NCBI GenBank assembly: GCA_949357655.1
Contig: CASHTG010000016.1
Coordinates: 1,240,001-1,304,000 of the forward strand
Length of the DNA: 64,000 bases
Direction of reading: 5' to 3'
Origin: Parascedosporium putredinis
Taxonomy: Eukaryota; Ascomycota; Sordariomycetes; Microascales; Microascaceae
Positions within the stretch are counted from its first letter, which is position 1. Every line of letters begins with the position of its first letter. Positions 13,768 to 25,491 of this stretch are shown here, piece after piece. The translations under genes and the position numbers were made by a program. The notes under the pieces were generated by a model. The model did no database searches, was not told the origin of the DNA, and was given only the letters and a program-made list of their open reading frames with translations.

Positions 13768-15484
13768 TTATGCCACCTTTCTTTGCGGACTTGGGACAAA
13801 AGTCCGCGCGACCAGCAAGCCAACCCAAAAGGAAAGAGCGATACCGGCAAAATTCATGATGGCGTTGAAGATGGGAGGCCTTCTGGGCCCAGACTTTTCC
13901 ATGTCGTCGAGGATCTGCTCAATTCGTTGAGACATGGTGGTGCGTGCAAACGAGTTGTGGACGCGCGCGATGCCAGCGAGACGCATACGCTCTCTCTGTG
14001 CAGGACCGATGTCGTTGAGGACGCGGTCGACAACCGCGGTCCAGGCGGGGATATCCGTGGGGTCTCTGAGCCAGCCCGTGGCGGCATCGAGGACGGTTTC
14101 CTTGGGCCCCCATTATTGGCAGCGAGCACGGGGACGCCTGCGAGCATAGCCTCGAGGGTACGATGCCAAAGTGCTCGTTGGACGGCGTGTAGACGAGAAG
14201 TCGGGCAGAGCGAAGAAGGGCGTCCTTGAGGGAGGCTGGAATGGAGAGGAGGAAGAGGACGGGGATGGAAGCTGGCGCAGAGAGAGCAGTGATGACCGTC
14301 TTGGCTGTCATGGTCTCAAGGTTGAGGGACTCGGCGAGCTGGACAAGCTCGGCATGGTATTCGACGTTTTCAGCAACGCGAGGATCGTAACCACCTGGGC
14401 GGGGCCTTGGTTAGCACTGGGGTTGACTTCCGTGTCGTTGCGGTAGATGAAGCTAGTGTCCGCTTGTGTACCACAGATTGGGCGAGGCGGACGAGAGTTA
14501 TTTTTGGGGGATGGGGGTGGGGTCGGTCTGTTCATGACTTACCGGCAATAACAAGGCGCACACCTTGACGCCTACTCTCTGGCACGGCGGCAAAAGCTTT
14601 GATCGCGAGTTCAATATCCTTCTTGCGCTCGAAGCGATTGATACTCAGAATAATCTTGTCGTCCTTCCAGTCCACAATCTCCTCTACCGCATGATCGACC
14701 TCTTTAGCGGTGATCATCTTCGTCTTGCCGCCGCCCCGCTTGCGCTGCTGTTGGAGAGAAACCTCATCAATAGGTACGCAGGGATGCACAACCCTGAGCT
14801 CGGTAGTCTTCTCGAGGTTGGGCCACGTCTGTTTGACGACGCTCTTGGTGAACTCGGAGTTGACGGCGACGGCGGTGGCAAAGGACATGCTCCACTGCTC
14901 GAGGAAATCAAAGGGGGCGCGGTATAGCCTCTTCCATAGGCGGTCACGGCCGCGGGCAAGGAGAAGGTCGGGGTAGTGGCAGTAGAAAAGGATCGGGGCG
15001 GTGGGCCATAGGTACTGGAGGAGGGGATGCCGGCACTGAGCTGGTCGACGATGAAAAAGGAAGGGTTGAGGGATTTCAGCTCCCGGGTAAGGTATATGTG
15101 TGTGAGGAGGTGTAGCTGACGGAGGATGGAGCAGAGAATGGTAAGGCGGGAGAGGATGGAGGCGGGAAAGAGGTAGTTGCCTCTTACGCGGACGTCGAGC
15201 GTTCCTAGATAGGACGGGTCGGATTGTTAGTTTTCGATGAGTTGAACCTAGTGTACCGGAGGGGCTAGGGTCGGTTAGACAGAGGAAGAGGGATGGGGTC
15301 AGTTACCGTCACGAGCCTCATCGAAGCAGTGCTTGGGGTCGCAGTGGCTGGTGAAGATGACGACCTTGTGGCCGCGATTCTGGAGGCCGACGGCGGCGTC
15401 GACAATGAGCCTTTCAGCGCCACCGATACCCAGGTCTGGGTGGAAAAACACGACGGTGCGCTGGGCCTCATCTTGGTCCGCCAT
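13768..15484 (-). CDS. alg2: Alpha-1,3/1,6-mannosyltransferase ALG2, frame-broken
   Basis: ALG2 adds the second and third mannoses to the dolichol-linked oligosaccharide on the cytosolic face of the ER, for N-glycosylation. The start at 15484 gives the typical N-terminus with HPDLGIGGAERL and HKVVIFTSHCD. Later segments read VNSEFTKSVV, LSINRFERKKDIELAI, VYTPSNEHFGIVP with the conserved Glu of the GT4 fold (EAMLAGVPVLA), and a C-terminal hydrophobic segment (FNAIMNFAGIALSFWVGLL) before the stop at 13768. Introns lie at 15306-15205 and 14542-14395 and join GTLDV and IAG/GYDPR cleanly. Frame is lost by one apparently missing base at each of three runs: G4 15023-15026, G3 14156-14158, and the G/C run 14104-14111. 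With these allowed for, length is about 490 residues, normal for the family. Single-base assembly errors explain this better than a pseudogene. Confidence 0.93.
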
Positions 15485-16580
15485 GATGGCGCGGTGGGGG
15501 CGTTGAAGATTGGTCGTTCGGAGCTACTCTAGTTGGCCCCGGCGTTTCTTTGGCGACTGGGCTCCTGGTCCCACGGCAAGAGAGAGAATGAGCGCGGTCG
15601 TTAAGTCTCTAAACAATGTGTGTATGTAATTAGATATGGTTGCAATAATGGCAAAGCCTACTACCGAGCCATATGTGAGAAAAAGGTGGTTGGAAATGTG
15701 AAGAGGCGAGGTAGAGTGCCAAGGTGTTGGGATCACGATTTGGGAAGGAGGGAGCTTGAGCGCAACTTGAGACAAGCAACCTGCAAGCCAGTGATTGATT
15801 GACCCCTCGAGAATGGAAAGAGGTGTTCTGTCCAAAGTGACAGAAAATCAAGCTTAACCATTGGCTGAAAGCAGCGTGTGGGCCATGTGGCTATTTAGGT
15901 AAGCAGCCTAGAGAGCTTGATCTGAAAAGGGAAAGTGGGAGGCGATCAAGAAGCATGTGACAGTTGGAAACAGGGCAGGAGCGAACCATGGGGTTGGCAA
16001 TCAGAGTTCACCATCAACCATCCCGGATTTGAGCTCAAGGAGCTTAAGCCATTTAGGTCTCAATTTATTATACATCATTCTTCATGATGATAGTAATTGT
16101 TCATACTCCTCTTGAATAATAAATCTCTTCTCTTCCCTGTAAACATCAAAATGCAAACATCAAAACATGTTATTGTCGACCGGAAACGGAGCTGCTAGAA
16201 CTCCGTTCCCCGTGTCCGGCCACCCCCTTGTACCGCCGTCGGGAGAACGAGCTTTCTGCCATTCTTAGAGTGACCTAGTCCCAAGAAATGGGTCCCCGCA
16301 TACGCCGACGTCCCTCGGCTCAGGGAGCTCGGCTTGCACAAGCGTACCTACCCCACAGCTCCGCCCGCGATGCCGAACAACGGTTTTAAAAATAATAATA
16401 AGAATACCCCAAATTGTCATCTAGTCCCCCACGCTCGTCCTTCTTTCTTCTTGTTTCCCACCTCGACCTTTCTCCTACGTTTAAACCCTCTTTCAACGTC
16501 CGCCGCCGCGCCTCACCGACGCGCCCTCCCCCGACCAACTACCATCCCCTTCTTCCCCTTTTTTGCGAAAAAGGAAAACC
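15485..16580. other. Divergent intergenic region, ALG2 / enoyl-CoA isomerase
   Basis: This 1.1 kb segment separates two divergently transcribed genes and presumably holds both promoters. It contains C/T-rich DNA just before 16581 and no recognisable coding sequence. No specific regulatory site is claimed. Confidence 0.5.
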
Positions 16581-17385
16581 ATGGCGCCCACCGAGCTCTT
16601 CACCATTCCCATCCCGTCCTTCGAGGACCACCCCGGCGGCAGCATCGTCGCCACCTCCCCGCCCCCAAAGTCTACCTCCTCACCATCACCTCCCCGCCCG
16701 ACAACCGCCTCACCTCCGTCTTCTGCCACGCCCTCTCCTCCGCCCTCGACACCATCCGCGCCACCCAGCCCGCCGGCGTGCTCATCACCACCTCGGCCCT
16801 GCCCAAGTTCTTCTCCAACGGCCTCGACCTCTCCCACGCCTCCTCCACCCCGACCTTTTGGACCGACGCCCTCTACCCCTTGTGGCGCCGCGTCCTCGCC
16901 TTCCCATGCCCACCATCGCCCTCATCAACGGCCACGCCTTCGCCGCCGGCCTCATGCTCTCCATGTTCCACGACTACCGCATCATGAACCCCCAAAGGGG
17001 CTTTGTCTGCCTCAACGAGGTCGACTTTGGCGCCCTCCTCAAGGCCCCCATGACCTCCATCTTTCGCGAAAAGGTCCCCGCCCCCACCTACAGGGCTCTT
17101 GTCCTCGAGGGCAAGCGCTTCACCGGCAAGGACGCCCTCGACGGCGGCATCGTCGACGCCCTCGGCGGCCTGGATGCCGCGCTCGAGCTCATCCGCGACA
17201 AGAAGATTATGGAAAAGGGCCAGTCGGGCGTCTACGGCATGCTCAAGATCGAAATGTATAGGGAGACGTGGGGCTACCTGTCTGACGAGGGCTTCGCCGT
17301 CGAGGATAAGAAGGAAAAAGCGCTGCTGCACAAGGATGACGAAGAGAAGGACAAGCTGAACCTAAAAAAGGTCTCGAGGCTGTGA
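16581..17385 (+). CDS. Peroxisomal enoyl-CoA isomerase/hydratase (crotonase family) with PTS1 SRL, frame-broken
   Basis: This is a crotonase-fold enzyme, most like the delta3,delta2-enoyl-CoA isomerases that move double bonds during beta-oxidation of unsaturated fatty acids. The start at 16581 has a good context (AAACCATGG). The core reads KVYLLTITSPPDNRL, TSALPKFFSNGLDLSH, then NGHAFAAGLMLSMFHDYRIM (oxyanion-hole region) and GFVCLNEVDFG. The ..NEVDFG.. form is seen in plant and fungal peroxisomal isomerases. The protein ends in LKKVSRL; SRL is a classic C-terminal peroxisome import signal. Frame is lost at the C-rich run 16657-16666 and at CCC 16903-16905, each consistent with one missing C. 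Length is about 268 residues with no intron. Isomerase versus hydratase activity cannot be settled from this sequence. Confidence 0.88.
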
Positions 17386-18434
17386 GCACGTCGCTCCGCG
17401 GCATCGATAAGCGATGCGACCACATTGGAGTCTAGAGTTGAGATGATTATACGTGAGGAGACGACGGGTGGCAAGTAGCCCATCCTAGTCATGGTCATGG
17501 GGGCTAGAGATGACTATCTTGTTCCTCACTGTAAATTGTGTAGATATGAAATTGTACGTTGTGTTATCATCCCCACCATTGTGTGTTTAACCAACCAACT
17601 CCGAGCGGCCTATTTAGTCTGTCACTGCTGCTGCCATGGTATAATGTTAACGCCGACGGCATGAAACTCAACCTTCCAACGGCCTTCCTTTTGTGCCGCA
17701 TTTCCGGGGTTACATGGTTTTAACAAAAGGAAGGAAAATGGAGCGAAACAAAAGGGAAACGGTAGTAGTACCAGCCGAAGGAGAAAACCAGAGATGAAAA
17801 TAAAAAACGGGTGTCGTTGCCTACTCCACGTCAAGCGTCACGGGTGTAGATGTATCATCGCACCTGCGGACGCCGTGGCCATGGTCCCCCATTTCCAACA
17901 TATAAGGGTATCTCTGACAATAGGAAAAAGAACCCAGCTAAGCAAAATTGGGTTTGGAGGATGGTTGAACACTTGGAAAGGTAAGAATATGTAAAAATGT
18001 GCGTGTGCTTATGTGGGTATGTATGTGTGTGTGTGTGTGTGTGTGTAAGTAGGTAAGTGAGTGAGTGTGTATAGGTGGGTATTTATATGGTTTGTACGTG
18101 AGCATGAGGATGGACATAGGTTTCCAGGCCTGTTTACCGATCTCCGGAATCAAAGGAATGATGACAACATAAAGCCCGCTTTCCCGCTCCCACCAGAAAC
18201 AAGAGAAAAACCCCAGGTAGCAAGATACGAGGAGGACAGCGATAAGAGGAAAGAGAGGGAAAAAAAAAAAAAAAAAGGAGAATCAAAAGACAAGACAGGC
18301 AACAGACGCCGTATAGCCGCCGGTACAAGACTCCTCCAACCCGTAGATGAATTGCGAATTTTCTTCCTTTGTCTACCCTTTGTCCCACCCAAAATTTTGC
18401 GCCATAGCCTTACTCTAACCATTTTCCAGCCGTT
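17386..18434. other. Convergent intergenic region with TG repeat and A17 run
   Basis: No gene is seen between the convergent isomerase and TBC genes. The segment holds a TG microsatellite (18024-18046), an A17 run (18260-18276) and presumably both 3' untranslated regions. Confidence 0.55.
18024..18046. repeat. (TG)n microsatellite
   Basis: About eleven TG dinucleotides in a perfect run, flanked by degenerate GTAT/GTAAG steps, in the intergenic DNA. Confidence 0.93.
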
Positions 18435-21400
18435 CTAGCTCATGGCTGATGATCCGGTCCCTGCCGTGGGGGCATCCGTCGAGGCTGCATCTGTATCCTC
18501 GGCGGGGGCCGCGGCTTGAGAAGCCTTCCTCCTCCCCGCCATCTTCCCACTCCTCATCTCCTCTCTCTCACGCATCACTTCCTTCTCAATCCTCACTGCC
18601 TCTGACCGTCGCGCCTCGACCTCTTCTCGCTTAACAAATCTCCTCAGGCCCTCGCTGGCGTGTACAAGCCCGTCGATACTGATGGCGTGGTTCGTCATTT
18701 GGTGGTTGATATACGTGTACACCGCTGCTGGCTGCTCGCACTGTAGCAGTTGAGACTCGTTAAGCTTCAGCAGCGCTAGAGCTACCTGGAAAAGGAATGT
18801 GCTCCCGTCATTGGTGCACAACACCACGTCCCACACCCGGAAGAGGGCTTCCGCCGACAGGCAATCTGTAAACACGCTGAGGAACCACTGGAAGGTAAGT
18901 GCCTCTAGTTCCACCCCGAGCTCGTCCAAGTGCTGCGAGAGCCGGGGCAGTATCTCTCGCACGTACCGTCGAAGCACCTGCTGGTCCGCCCGCGATGTGA
19001 GTAGGCTGTGGTCGTAGTATCCCTGCGGCAGTATGGTTTCCACAATCGACGTGAGGATCCAGAAGGCATCCTCCGCCGACGGCATGATGAGGAGGAGATT
19101 TGCCGTGATGAGGTTCATGCCCTGGCAATAGCCCACCTCGCGGTTCCGCCGGGCATAGGCAAGGAGTACCTCGTTTAGTCGCGCGACGCCGGGGCCCTTT
19201 CGGAAGAATATATTGTCCGTCAGCGTGCGGTTTATATCCATCTCGATCTGCGCTACAACCGTCGCATCATCCTCCGTTGTCGGCTGCGCGATGAGGTCGT
19301 CATAGTAGCCTGGAATGCGCAGGGCCGAGGCGCCTGAGCATTCGGACCACACCTTGCTTCGGTACGCTACCGGGATGCCCCCGAGAACCAGAGACTTGAA
19401 CTCATTCCACTTGGCGCGCCCGACCTTGCCCTTGTTCCCGAGACCCGAGATGCCAATCATCTCGCCGTCCGTCAACTTTGCCTCGGGAAGAATCACTGCT
19501 GGCGTTTCGAACCGCGCCGTCGCGACCGCGGCTGCCGCAGCAGCGGCGGCTTCCCCTCTCGACGTCTCTCCGCACGGACCTTGCGAAGAAAGTCGTTCCA
19601 GCGCACTGTCTTGTCTCGCTGGAGAGAGTCGTGAACGTCATTGAGTTGCTGTAAAAGTAGTTTTACCGGCTCGGTGTCTTCTTTGGGGGCTTTGGCAACA
19701 TCCGGGTCCGCCTGTGATATCGCCGCCGTTGAGGTAGGCGGAACAGCTACCGGGATAGTGTCACCGCTATCAATGGCCGAGGTGGGGTTCGCAGTGGGAA
19801 CGAAGCCACGGTCGTCCGAGGTGAGGAGACCGGGGTTGCTTTGGAGGCGGAGACGGACTCGGCGGCTTCCAAGACCTCAAGTGAGGGTGCGCTGATAGTA
19901 GGCATGTGTGCGAGAAGCTCGGTTGGAAAGGTTGCAATGTTTAGGTAGTCTTGCCACTTTTTGGGCCGGCTCTCATCTTCTTCAAGTGAAGGAGGGGAAG
20001 GGGGAGATCTCCGTCACTTGCGGGATCCAACCTGGGGCTCGTGGCCTGCTCGGCAGAAGTGCTTGCCACGGGCGACAGAGGCGTTGACCTGCCATTGAGC
20101 ATTTCCCCGCGGCTAGTTTTCATGTATCGACTCACCTTCGCCGCATCTCGTTGGCGCTTCTTACGGCGCTGATCGTAAATGAAACCGAAACGGTCCGTTA
20201 AGAAGCCGGTTTCGCCGTGAGCATTGTATGTGTGCTGTGTTAGCGTCGGGGGCTGGGTTTCCGGCGGTAGGATCGTGTCCATTTCAACGGGGCCATAGCT
20301 CTCCTGCTGCGCTAGCCTGGCACTGCCAGGGGCTTCCAACAGCCCCGTCGCGCCGGTCCTGCTGCAAATGTGGTTGTTGTAGCGCCCGTACGGCCGCGGA
20401 TGCTGCAGCGGGGTTAGCGGTGCGGCGCATGGCCATAAGAGCCCTTGGACCGCCCTGGGTTGAAACCGCGCGGGCGGACTGGGTTGTCTTGGCGCTCGCA
20501 ACTGATGGTGTTCGACTAGAAGACACCGCCCCGGCGGCTTCTACGGCGATCCCATCACTCGCTGATCTGCTCCGATCGCCCACGGGTCCTGCGCTACCAT
20601 CTCGTGTGGCGACGGTGCCTCCCGCTACTAGACGCAGTGCAAGGCTAGCGAGGGAGGCCGAGCCTTTCCGGTCCTTGGAAGGTGCCGTGCTGGATGCTCG
20701 ACTGGAGCTGCGCACCGAGGCTGAGTCGGGCCCTGGCGGGCTAAACAAGTCATCTTGGAGGGGCGGGCGCCGGTCGAAGCCAGATTGGGTCCTGGGGATC
20801 CGGGGGCCGTGGGGGCCGCGGCAGCATCGCCGCTAGTGCTGCTAGAGCGACTAGGGCGCTTATTGGTTGAGGAGCCCCAGAAAAACTCCTTCCAGCCCTT
20901 GGTCGCGGTCTTGGACCCGTCTTGGTTGGCAACAAACAGGCTGCTCGCGCGGATGGTTGCGTCGGGGACCGTGGTGAGGCCAAATGCGTCGACATTGACG
21001 GTATTCTGCATGGCGTCACTCATGAGGTCGGACAAAGGCCCGCCGGTGGTAGCGAGGCCGTTGGAGCGCATATCGGACTCGATGCTTCGCAGGCGCGTCT
21101 CCATATCCATGGTCGATAGGCCACATTCGAGGACGATCTTGCGCAGGGCGCGCTCTCGGTTGTCGGCGCGTCTTCGGAGGGCAGCAATCTGAGCATCTCG
21201 CTGGGCCAGATCGGTGGCAATTTGGCGGACGAGTGTGAGGGCGCCATGGCGGGAGATTAGCCTCTGAATGTGGGTGTCGTCGGCGAGATGCAGGGCACCG
21301 GGAACGCTTTGCGTGGCGAGGGGAGAGTCCTCAAAAGAGAATCACGAGACCGGTGGGGTGACGACGTCGAGGAGTCGACGAGGTCGCTAACTAGACTTCG

Positions 21401-21768
21401 TACTGCGGAGGAAAGAGGTGCGGCACCGCCTTGACGGCCCGATGCGGGCGTGGCATTTTCTACCAGGGAATGCTTTTTCTTCGTCTTGGTTAGCCCCGAC
21501 GTTTTGGGGGCGGCGGGAGAAACATCGAAATCGGGTGAGCCGAAAACGTTGGAGCGCTCGGCCCGCGGCGAGTCGGGGAGAATGACGGAAATGAGGTCAG
21601 GGACTTGTCGGAGGCGGCAATAGACGAGGCAGAGCTGGTGGTTTGCTGGGAAAGCTTCCGAGCTTTGGACGTGCGAACGGTGGAGGATCGCTGACTCCTC
21701 ACAGAGGCGGAGCTTTGTTGAGAGATAGAGCGCTCGAGGGAGAGGGGAGGAGAGGACCCGGAGACCAT
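18435..21768 (-). CDS. TBC-domain Rab GTPase-activating protein, frame-broken
   Basis: A Rab GAP that accelerates GTP hydrolysis by a Rab in membrane traffic; the partner Rab is not predictable here. The catalytic TBC domain occupies the C-terminal third (about 19400-18600). It has the arginine finger in IEMDINRTL, the glutamine finger in VGYCQGMN, and SVFTDCLSAEALFRVWDV. Upstream lie a long Ser/Pro-rich N-terminus and a probable coiled coil (about 21280-21060, HGALTLVRQIA..RDAQIAALRRRAD). The middle contains LTDRFGFIYDQRRKKRQRDA. The first ATG in frame is at 21768 (MVSGSSPP). Length is about 1,110 residues. Breaks fall at A4 21333-21336, G4 20760-20763, about 20320-20340, G5 20000-20004, G4 19832-19835 and C4 19553-19556; each run is explained by one missing base. 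The C-terminal TBC segment (19496-18435) is intact. Confidence 0.9.
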
Positions 21769-24700
21769 GGTTGGCGGCTGGCTAGGCAATGGCCACCAAC
21801 CAGCATAATTTAGTGGTGCCTATTCGCGTCGGAGGTATAGGCCGGAGGTCATCAGCGGAGAAGGTCATGCGGTCGTGAGAGCTGGTCTACCTCGCGCGGA
21901 GCGTCCAGGGAAAGTCGAATGGTGAGAGTGCGAACATTCGCAGCGGGCTTTTGACGGTCTCCGAGCGGAAAGCAGGGGGAGCCCAATATGTGACGAGGCA
22001 CCGGGAGGAGAATGGCAAGGAAAAGGAGAAAAAAACAATGTTGAGTATCGAGTATCGGGAAGGAGTGCTTCGTGGGCGTGGGCGTCGGAATCGGAAAAGT
22101 GAATTTGAACGGTGGACTGGAAAATCTCGGTCGATCTGGCTGGTTGAGAGTCGAGCAACTAGGGTGTGCGGCGCGGTGTCGGATGGAGGGTTTTGCTTGT
22201 CAAGTAGAGTGGCGGCGTGAATTTGTTGACGAAGATGAGGCAGAAAATGGCCAAGGCCAGGGTGGTGAGAGTGAGAGAGGAGGGTTATCAACACGAATGC
22301 GGACTTTGCCCACAATGAGATAATCGTCACGGGGTGCAGATGCAAGTGCTGGGATGTTGGGAGACGGAATGCGGGACGGGGAGGAGAGCCCAATTCAAGG
22401 AGCCAACAACGCAACGGGTTCGCAACCCAAGTGGTGACACGCTCAGGGAACAGGCACGGACAAGCCTGGAATTGCAGGGGTGTTCGGAGTCGGGGTCAGT
22501 GTCAACGGAGGGTTTTGGGGGAGAAATGTCTGTGTGTTGCTCTTTCGAAATTTTCCGTTTTGGGACAGTGTGTGGCCAGCCTTATTAGAAGGTGGAGGAA
22601 GCAAATAGCACCGACCGGTATGACGATGATAGACTCAATACCTAATTTCATGAGAACTTGAAGCTAAGCTCGAGTGGGGCGGGGAACTATGTACAAACTA
22701 CACCACTTGTGAGACAAGGCCTAGCCAGACCTTAAAGTACAGTGCTATCAATTAGTGCAAATAGGCACAACTAGTAATAGTGGATGTTGTGTGTCGAAGC
22801 AAAGGGCTCCAACAAAATATGACGATGCCTAGAAAACTTGTCCTTAGGCAAAATAGCTGTTCCCTGATGCACTGCACTTTCCCCCATGATCAATGTGCTT
22901 TCCCTCCACAAAGCTGACATGCATGCAGATGGGTTTCCCCATGTGGTTGGCAGGGAAGGAGCAAAAAGAAAAGAAAAAAGGGAAAGAAGGAGAGGGTAGA
23001 AGGGCAGGAGGGGGAAAAAAAAAAGGAAAGAGAGGGCGGACAAAAATAGGAAGCGTAAGGAGCCTTCTAAGACACCTCCACTGAGACGGAGCCCTAGAAA
23101 GGGAAAGATCAATCCAGGGCCGCCAGGGCTAGCTGCTCTTACATGGAAGGACAACCTCTTGTCTCCAGATCTCCACAACGTACCTTCCATCACTTGATAT
23201 TGCTTCTTTTCATCCTCTGCTTTGCTGTGCGTCGGGGAACAATCCCGGCTGCCCACACCGACACCCACCCCGCCCTCACTAACCGCAGTGTACTGCTCGC
23301 GCGGTCGGCAGACCGATAATGACGATTCTCATGTGAGAGAGATGCGGTCTTGCGAGTGCGATGCTTCGGGAAGAGACTCCATCCATGCTCGGGCCGTGCC
23401 AACTTTGGCGCGGATGCGAGATGACGTGAACCAAGAGGGAGGACGGGAAACGGGAAACAGGAAAGAAAATTATCCCCCAGACAAAGACATCATATAATAC
23501 CCTAAAAATTTACAGCGCAAGTAGGAGAAGACACAAATGAACGGAAATTTGATTGCGTTCTTTTGGGCGACGGTTCGAATGGATCCAGTTTTTGAAGGTG
23601 GTGTGCTGGCTCCAATGCGCTTGTTCCACCCCTGCTGGCTGGGGGTCAAGTTCGTCTTGGGCAGCAGGAATTCTCGGAGTCTCGCGCCCAGTTCTCCGGA
23701 AATCTAACCTTCCTATCTCTTGCCTTGCGGCCGTCTTTTGAAGACCGGCTGGCGTTGAATTGATTACAGGGGAGCGAGGAATGGGCCTGCGTGGCATTCT
23801 CATGCATCCCCAGAGACGGGGATATTCCCACCAAACAAATCTGGTAGATGTTGATCCGCTCCGACACTTCCCAAACAACAGTGGTTTTTGAGACCTGAAG
23901 TCTCAATTAAACCCGACCCTCATGCCGTTTACGATGGCTGACGGAAGGGGCCTGGCTGGTTTCCGGCCCTGGAATGAGCAAGTCATCAGGTGAAACAAGC
24001 TAAGCTGTCTTTGCTCCTCCTGCCCCCTTGGGTTGATCTGATGGAGGAATTAGAGATAGCAAAGGCACAAAATACTTCGTCCCCCCATCTTTTCCCAATA
24101 GACGAAACTGGATAAAGAGGGTTGGGCAGAAAGAAAAGAATATGTAGAAGGAAGATGAGGGAGAACGAAAATGGGAAAGGGAGGCAAAGGCATCCATCTT
24201 TTCAGCTTCTTCCATGTCGCTTGGCCTTGTTCCGACGGTCTTCCCCTTTAGAGAGCCGAGGGAGTCCGGAACACGTAGCTTGGCCCACCAGAGGAAATTC
24301 ATTGAATCCGAGCCTTTGCTTGTCGGTGATCGATACCTCTCTTTGGGCGCGTTGATGCTTTAAAAAAACAAAGCCTACCGCTTATCGCCCTGCAATACTT
24401 CTTTTCCATCCCGAGCCAGTCTTATCATCGCAACGTAACCATTTCCCTCATCCTTCTCTTTTCCTCTCTTCTGAGAACTCTGTTCTCGGCCTAGACTAGT
24501 CGACCACGGCTGCTGGACGATCCCCGGCACGCCAATGCCGCGCGCCTTGCGTGATTACGATCCCCGTCCTCGCACCCGCATGTTTAAGTGTCTCTGGGAC
24601 TGCAGGCGAGGGGAGTGGAAATGGAGCACAAGACCGATGGTCTGAAATTGGCCAACGAGGCAATATCAAAAGACGCGAGACCGGGGAGAGCTGGGAGAGA

Positions 24701-25491
24701 CGAGAAACTCCGGAGGAGGGCAGAGATAGCGTTTACAGGAGAGAAGCTTTCCCGCTGTTGCCGTGCCGTGCCGTTGCCTTAAACCCGATTAGCACTAGAA
24801 CTCTAGATCCGGCCCTTGCCCCTTGCCTCGTTAGGATCTTCTGCTCGCCGATCGCTTGTCACAATGCTCGGCCCCTTCTTACCGAGGCCTTCTTTTTCGT
24901 CCATGCTACACTGTTTTTTTGTTCCTTCTTTCTCTTGCGTTGTATCAAGCCGAGGGAGGGGTGGGAGGAACGAGGCCTGCAGCAACAAGGACCCCATCTC
25001 CGTAAAGCCTCGCCCATCCATTTGGTAATGTGTCGTTGTCTTGATGCGTTCTTACTGGGATTTTTCAGACTACCACGGCGTTGTGGGAGTGAGCACACAT
25101 TGAAGAATCATAACCATTGAAGACGAGGAAGCAAATTAAAATCAAAGGCCATCTAAAGTTACACCAGTTCTCGCTCAATGGTTACTTGTCCTCGTTCCCT
25201 TCTTCCCAATGAGTCGCTTCATTATAAGTGCCAAATGATAAAACAGAAACAAAAACAAAAACAGTAAAAAACCCCCTTTCGTGAATGATTTTCCCCCTGC
25301 CCGATAGCCATGCCAAAACCCCAAACAGAGATGCGATAATCCCGTAGCGCCAAGTAGTAAAACAAGAGAGGAAAAAGGAATAAAAAAGGAAACAATAAAA
25401 AACAGGAATAATGTAAGGGGAAAAAAGAGATGGAGAGAGAAAAAGAAGCCGTAACGTATGCTCAACTAGGAGCTACTCCCAGCTGCACGCC
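21769..25491. other. 3.7 kb region without a supported gene
   Basis: This stretch lies between the 5' end of the TBC gene and the 3' end of the Nud1-like gene, both on the minus strand. About the first 650 bases probably form the promoter and leader of the TBC gene. The rest shows purine/pyrimidine tracts, for example near 22970-23040 and 25230-25450, and no frame with coding character on either strand. Confidence 0.55.

Noticed and set aside
13768..21768. ALG2, the crotonase-family gene and the TBC gene as pseudogenes
   Set aside because: Frame breaks are present, but all catalytic motifs and splice sites are intact, there are no nonsense substitutions, and every placed break is a one-base loss in a run, the same as in the essential genes elsewhere in the window.
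23568..23585. A GGTTCGAAT stretch resembling a tRNA B box
   Set aside because: There is no matching A box at the right distance and no cloverleaf or acceptor stem could be drawn. Similar hits at 45803 and 46194 lie inside the Kcs1 gene.
24551..25120. A 189-codon plus-strand frame between the TBC and Nud1-like genes
   Set aside because: It has mixed low-complexity composition, no conserved motif, no plausible start context or splice structure, and overlapping open frames of equal quality on both strands.
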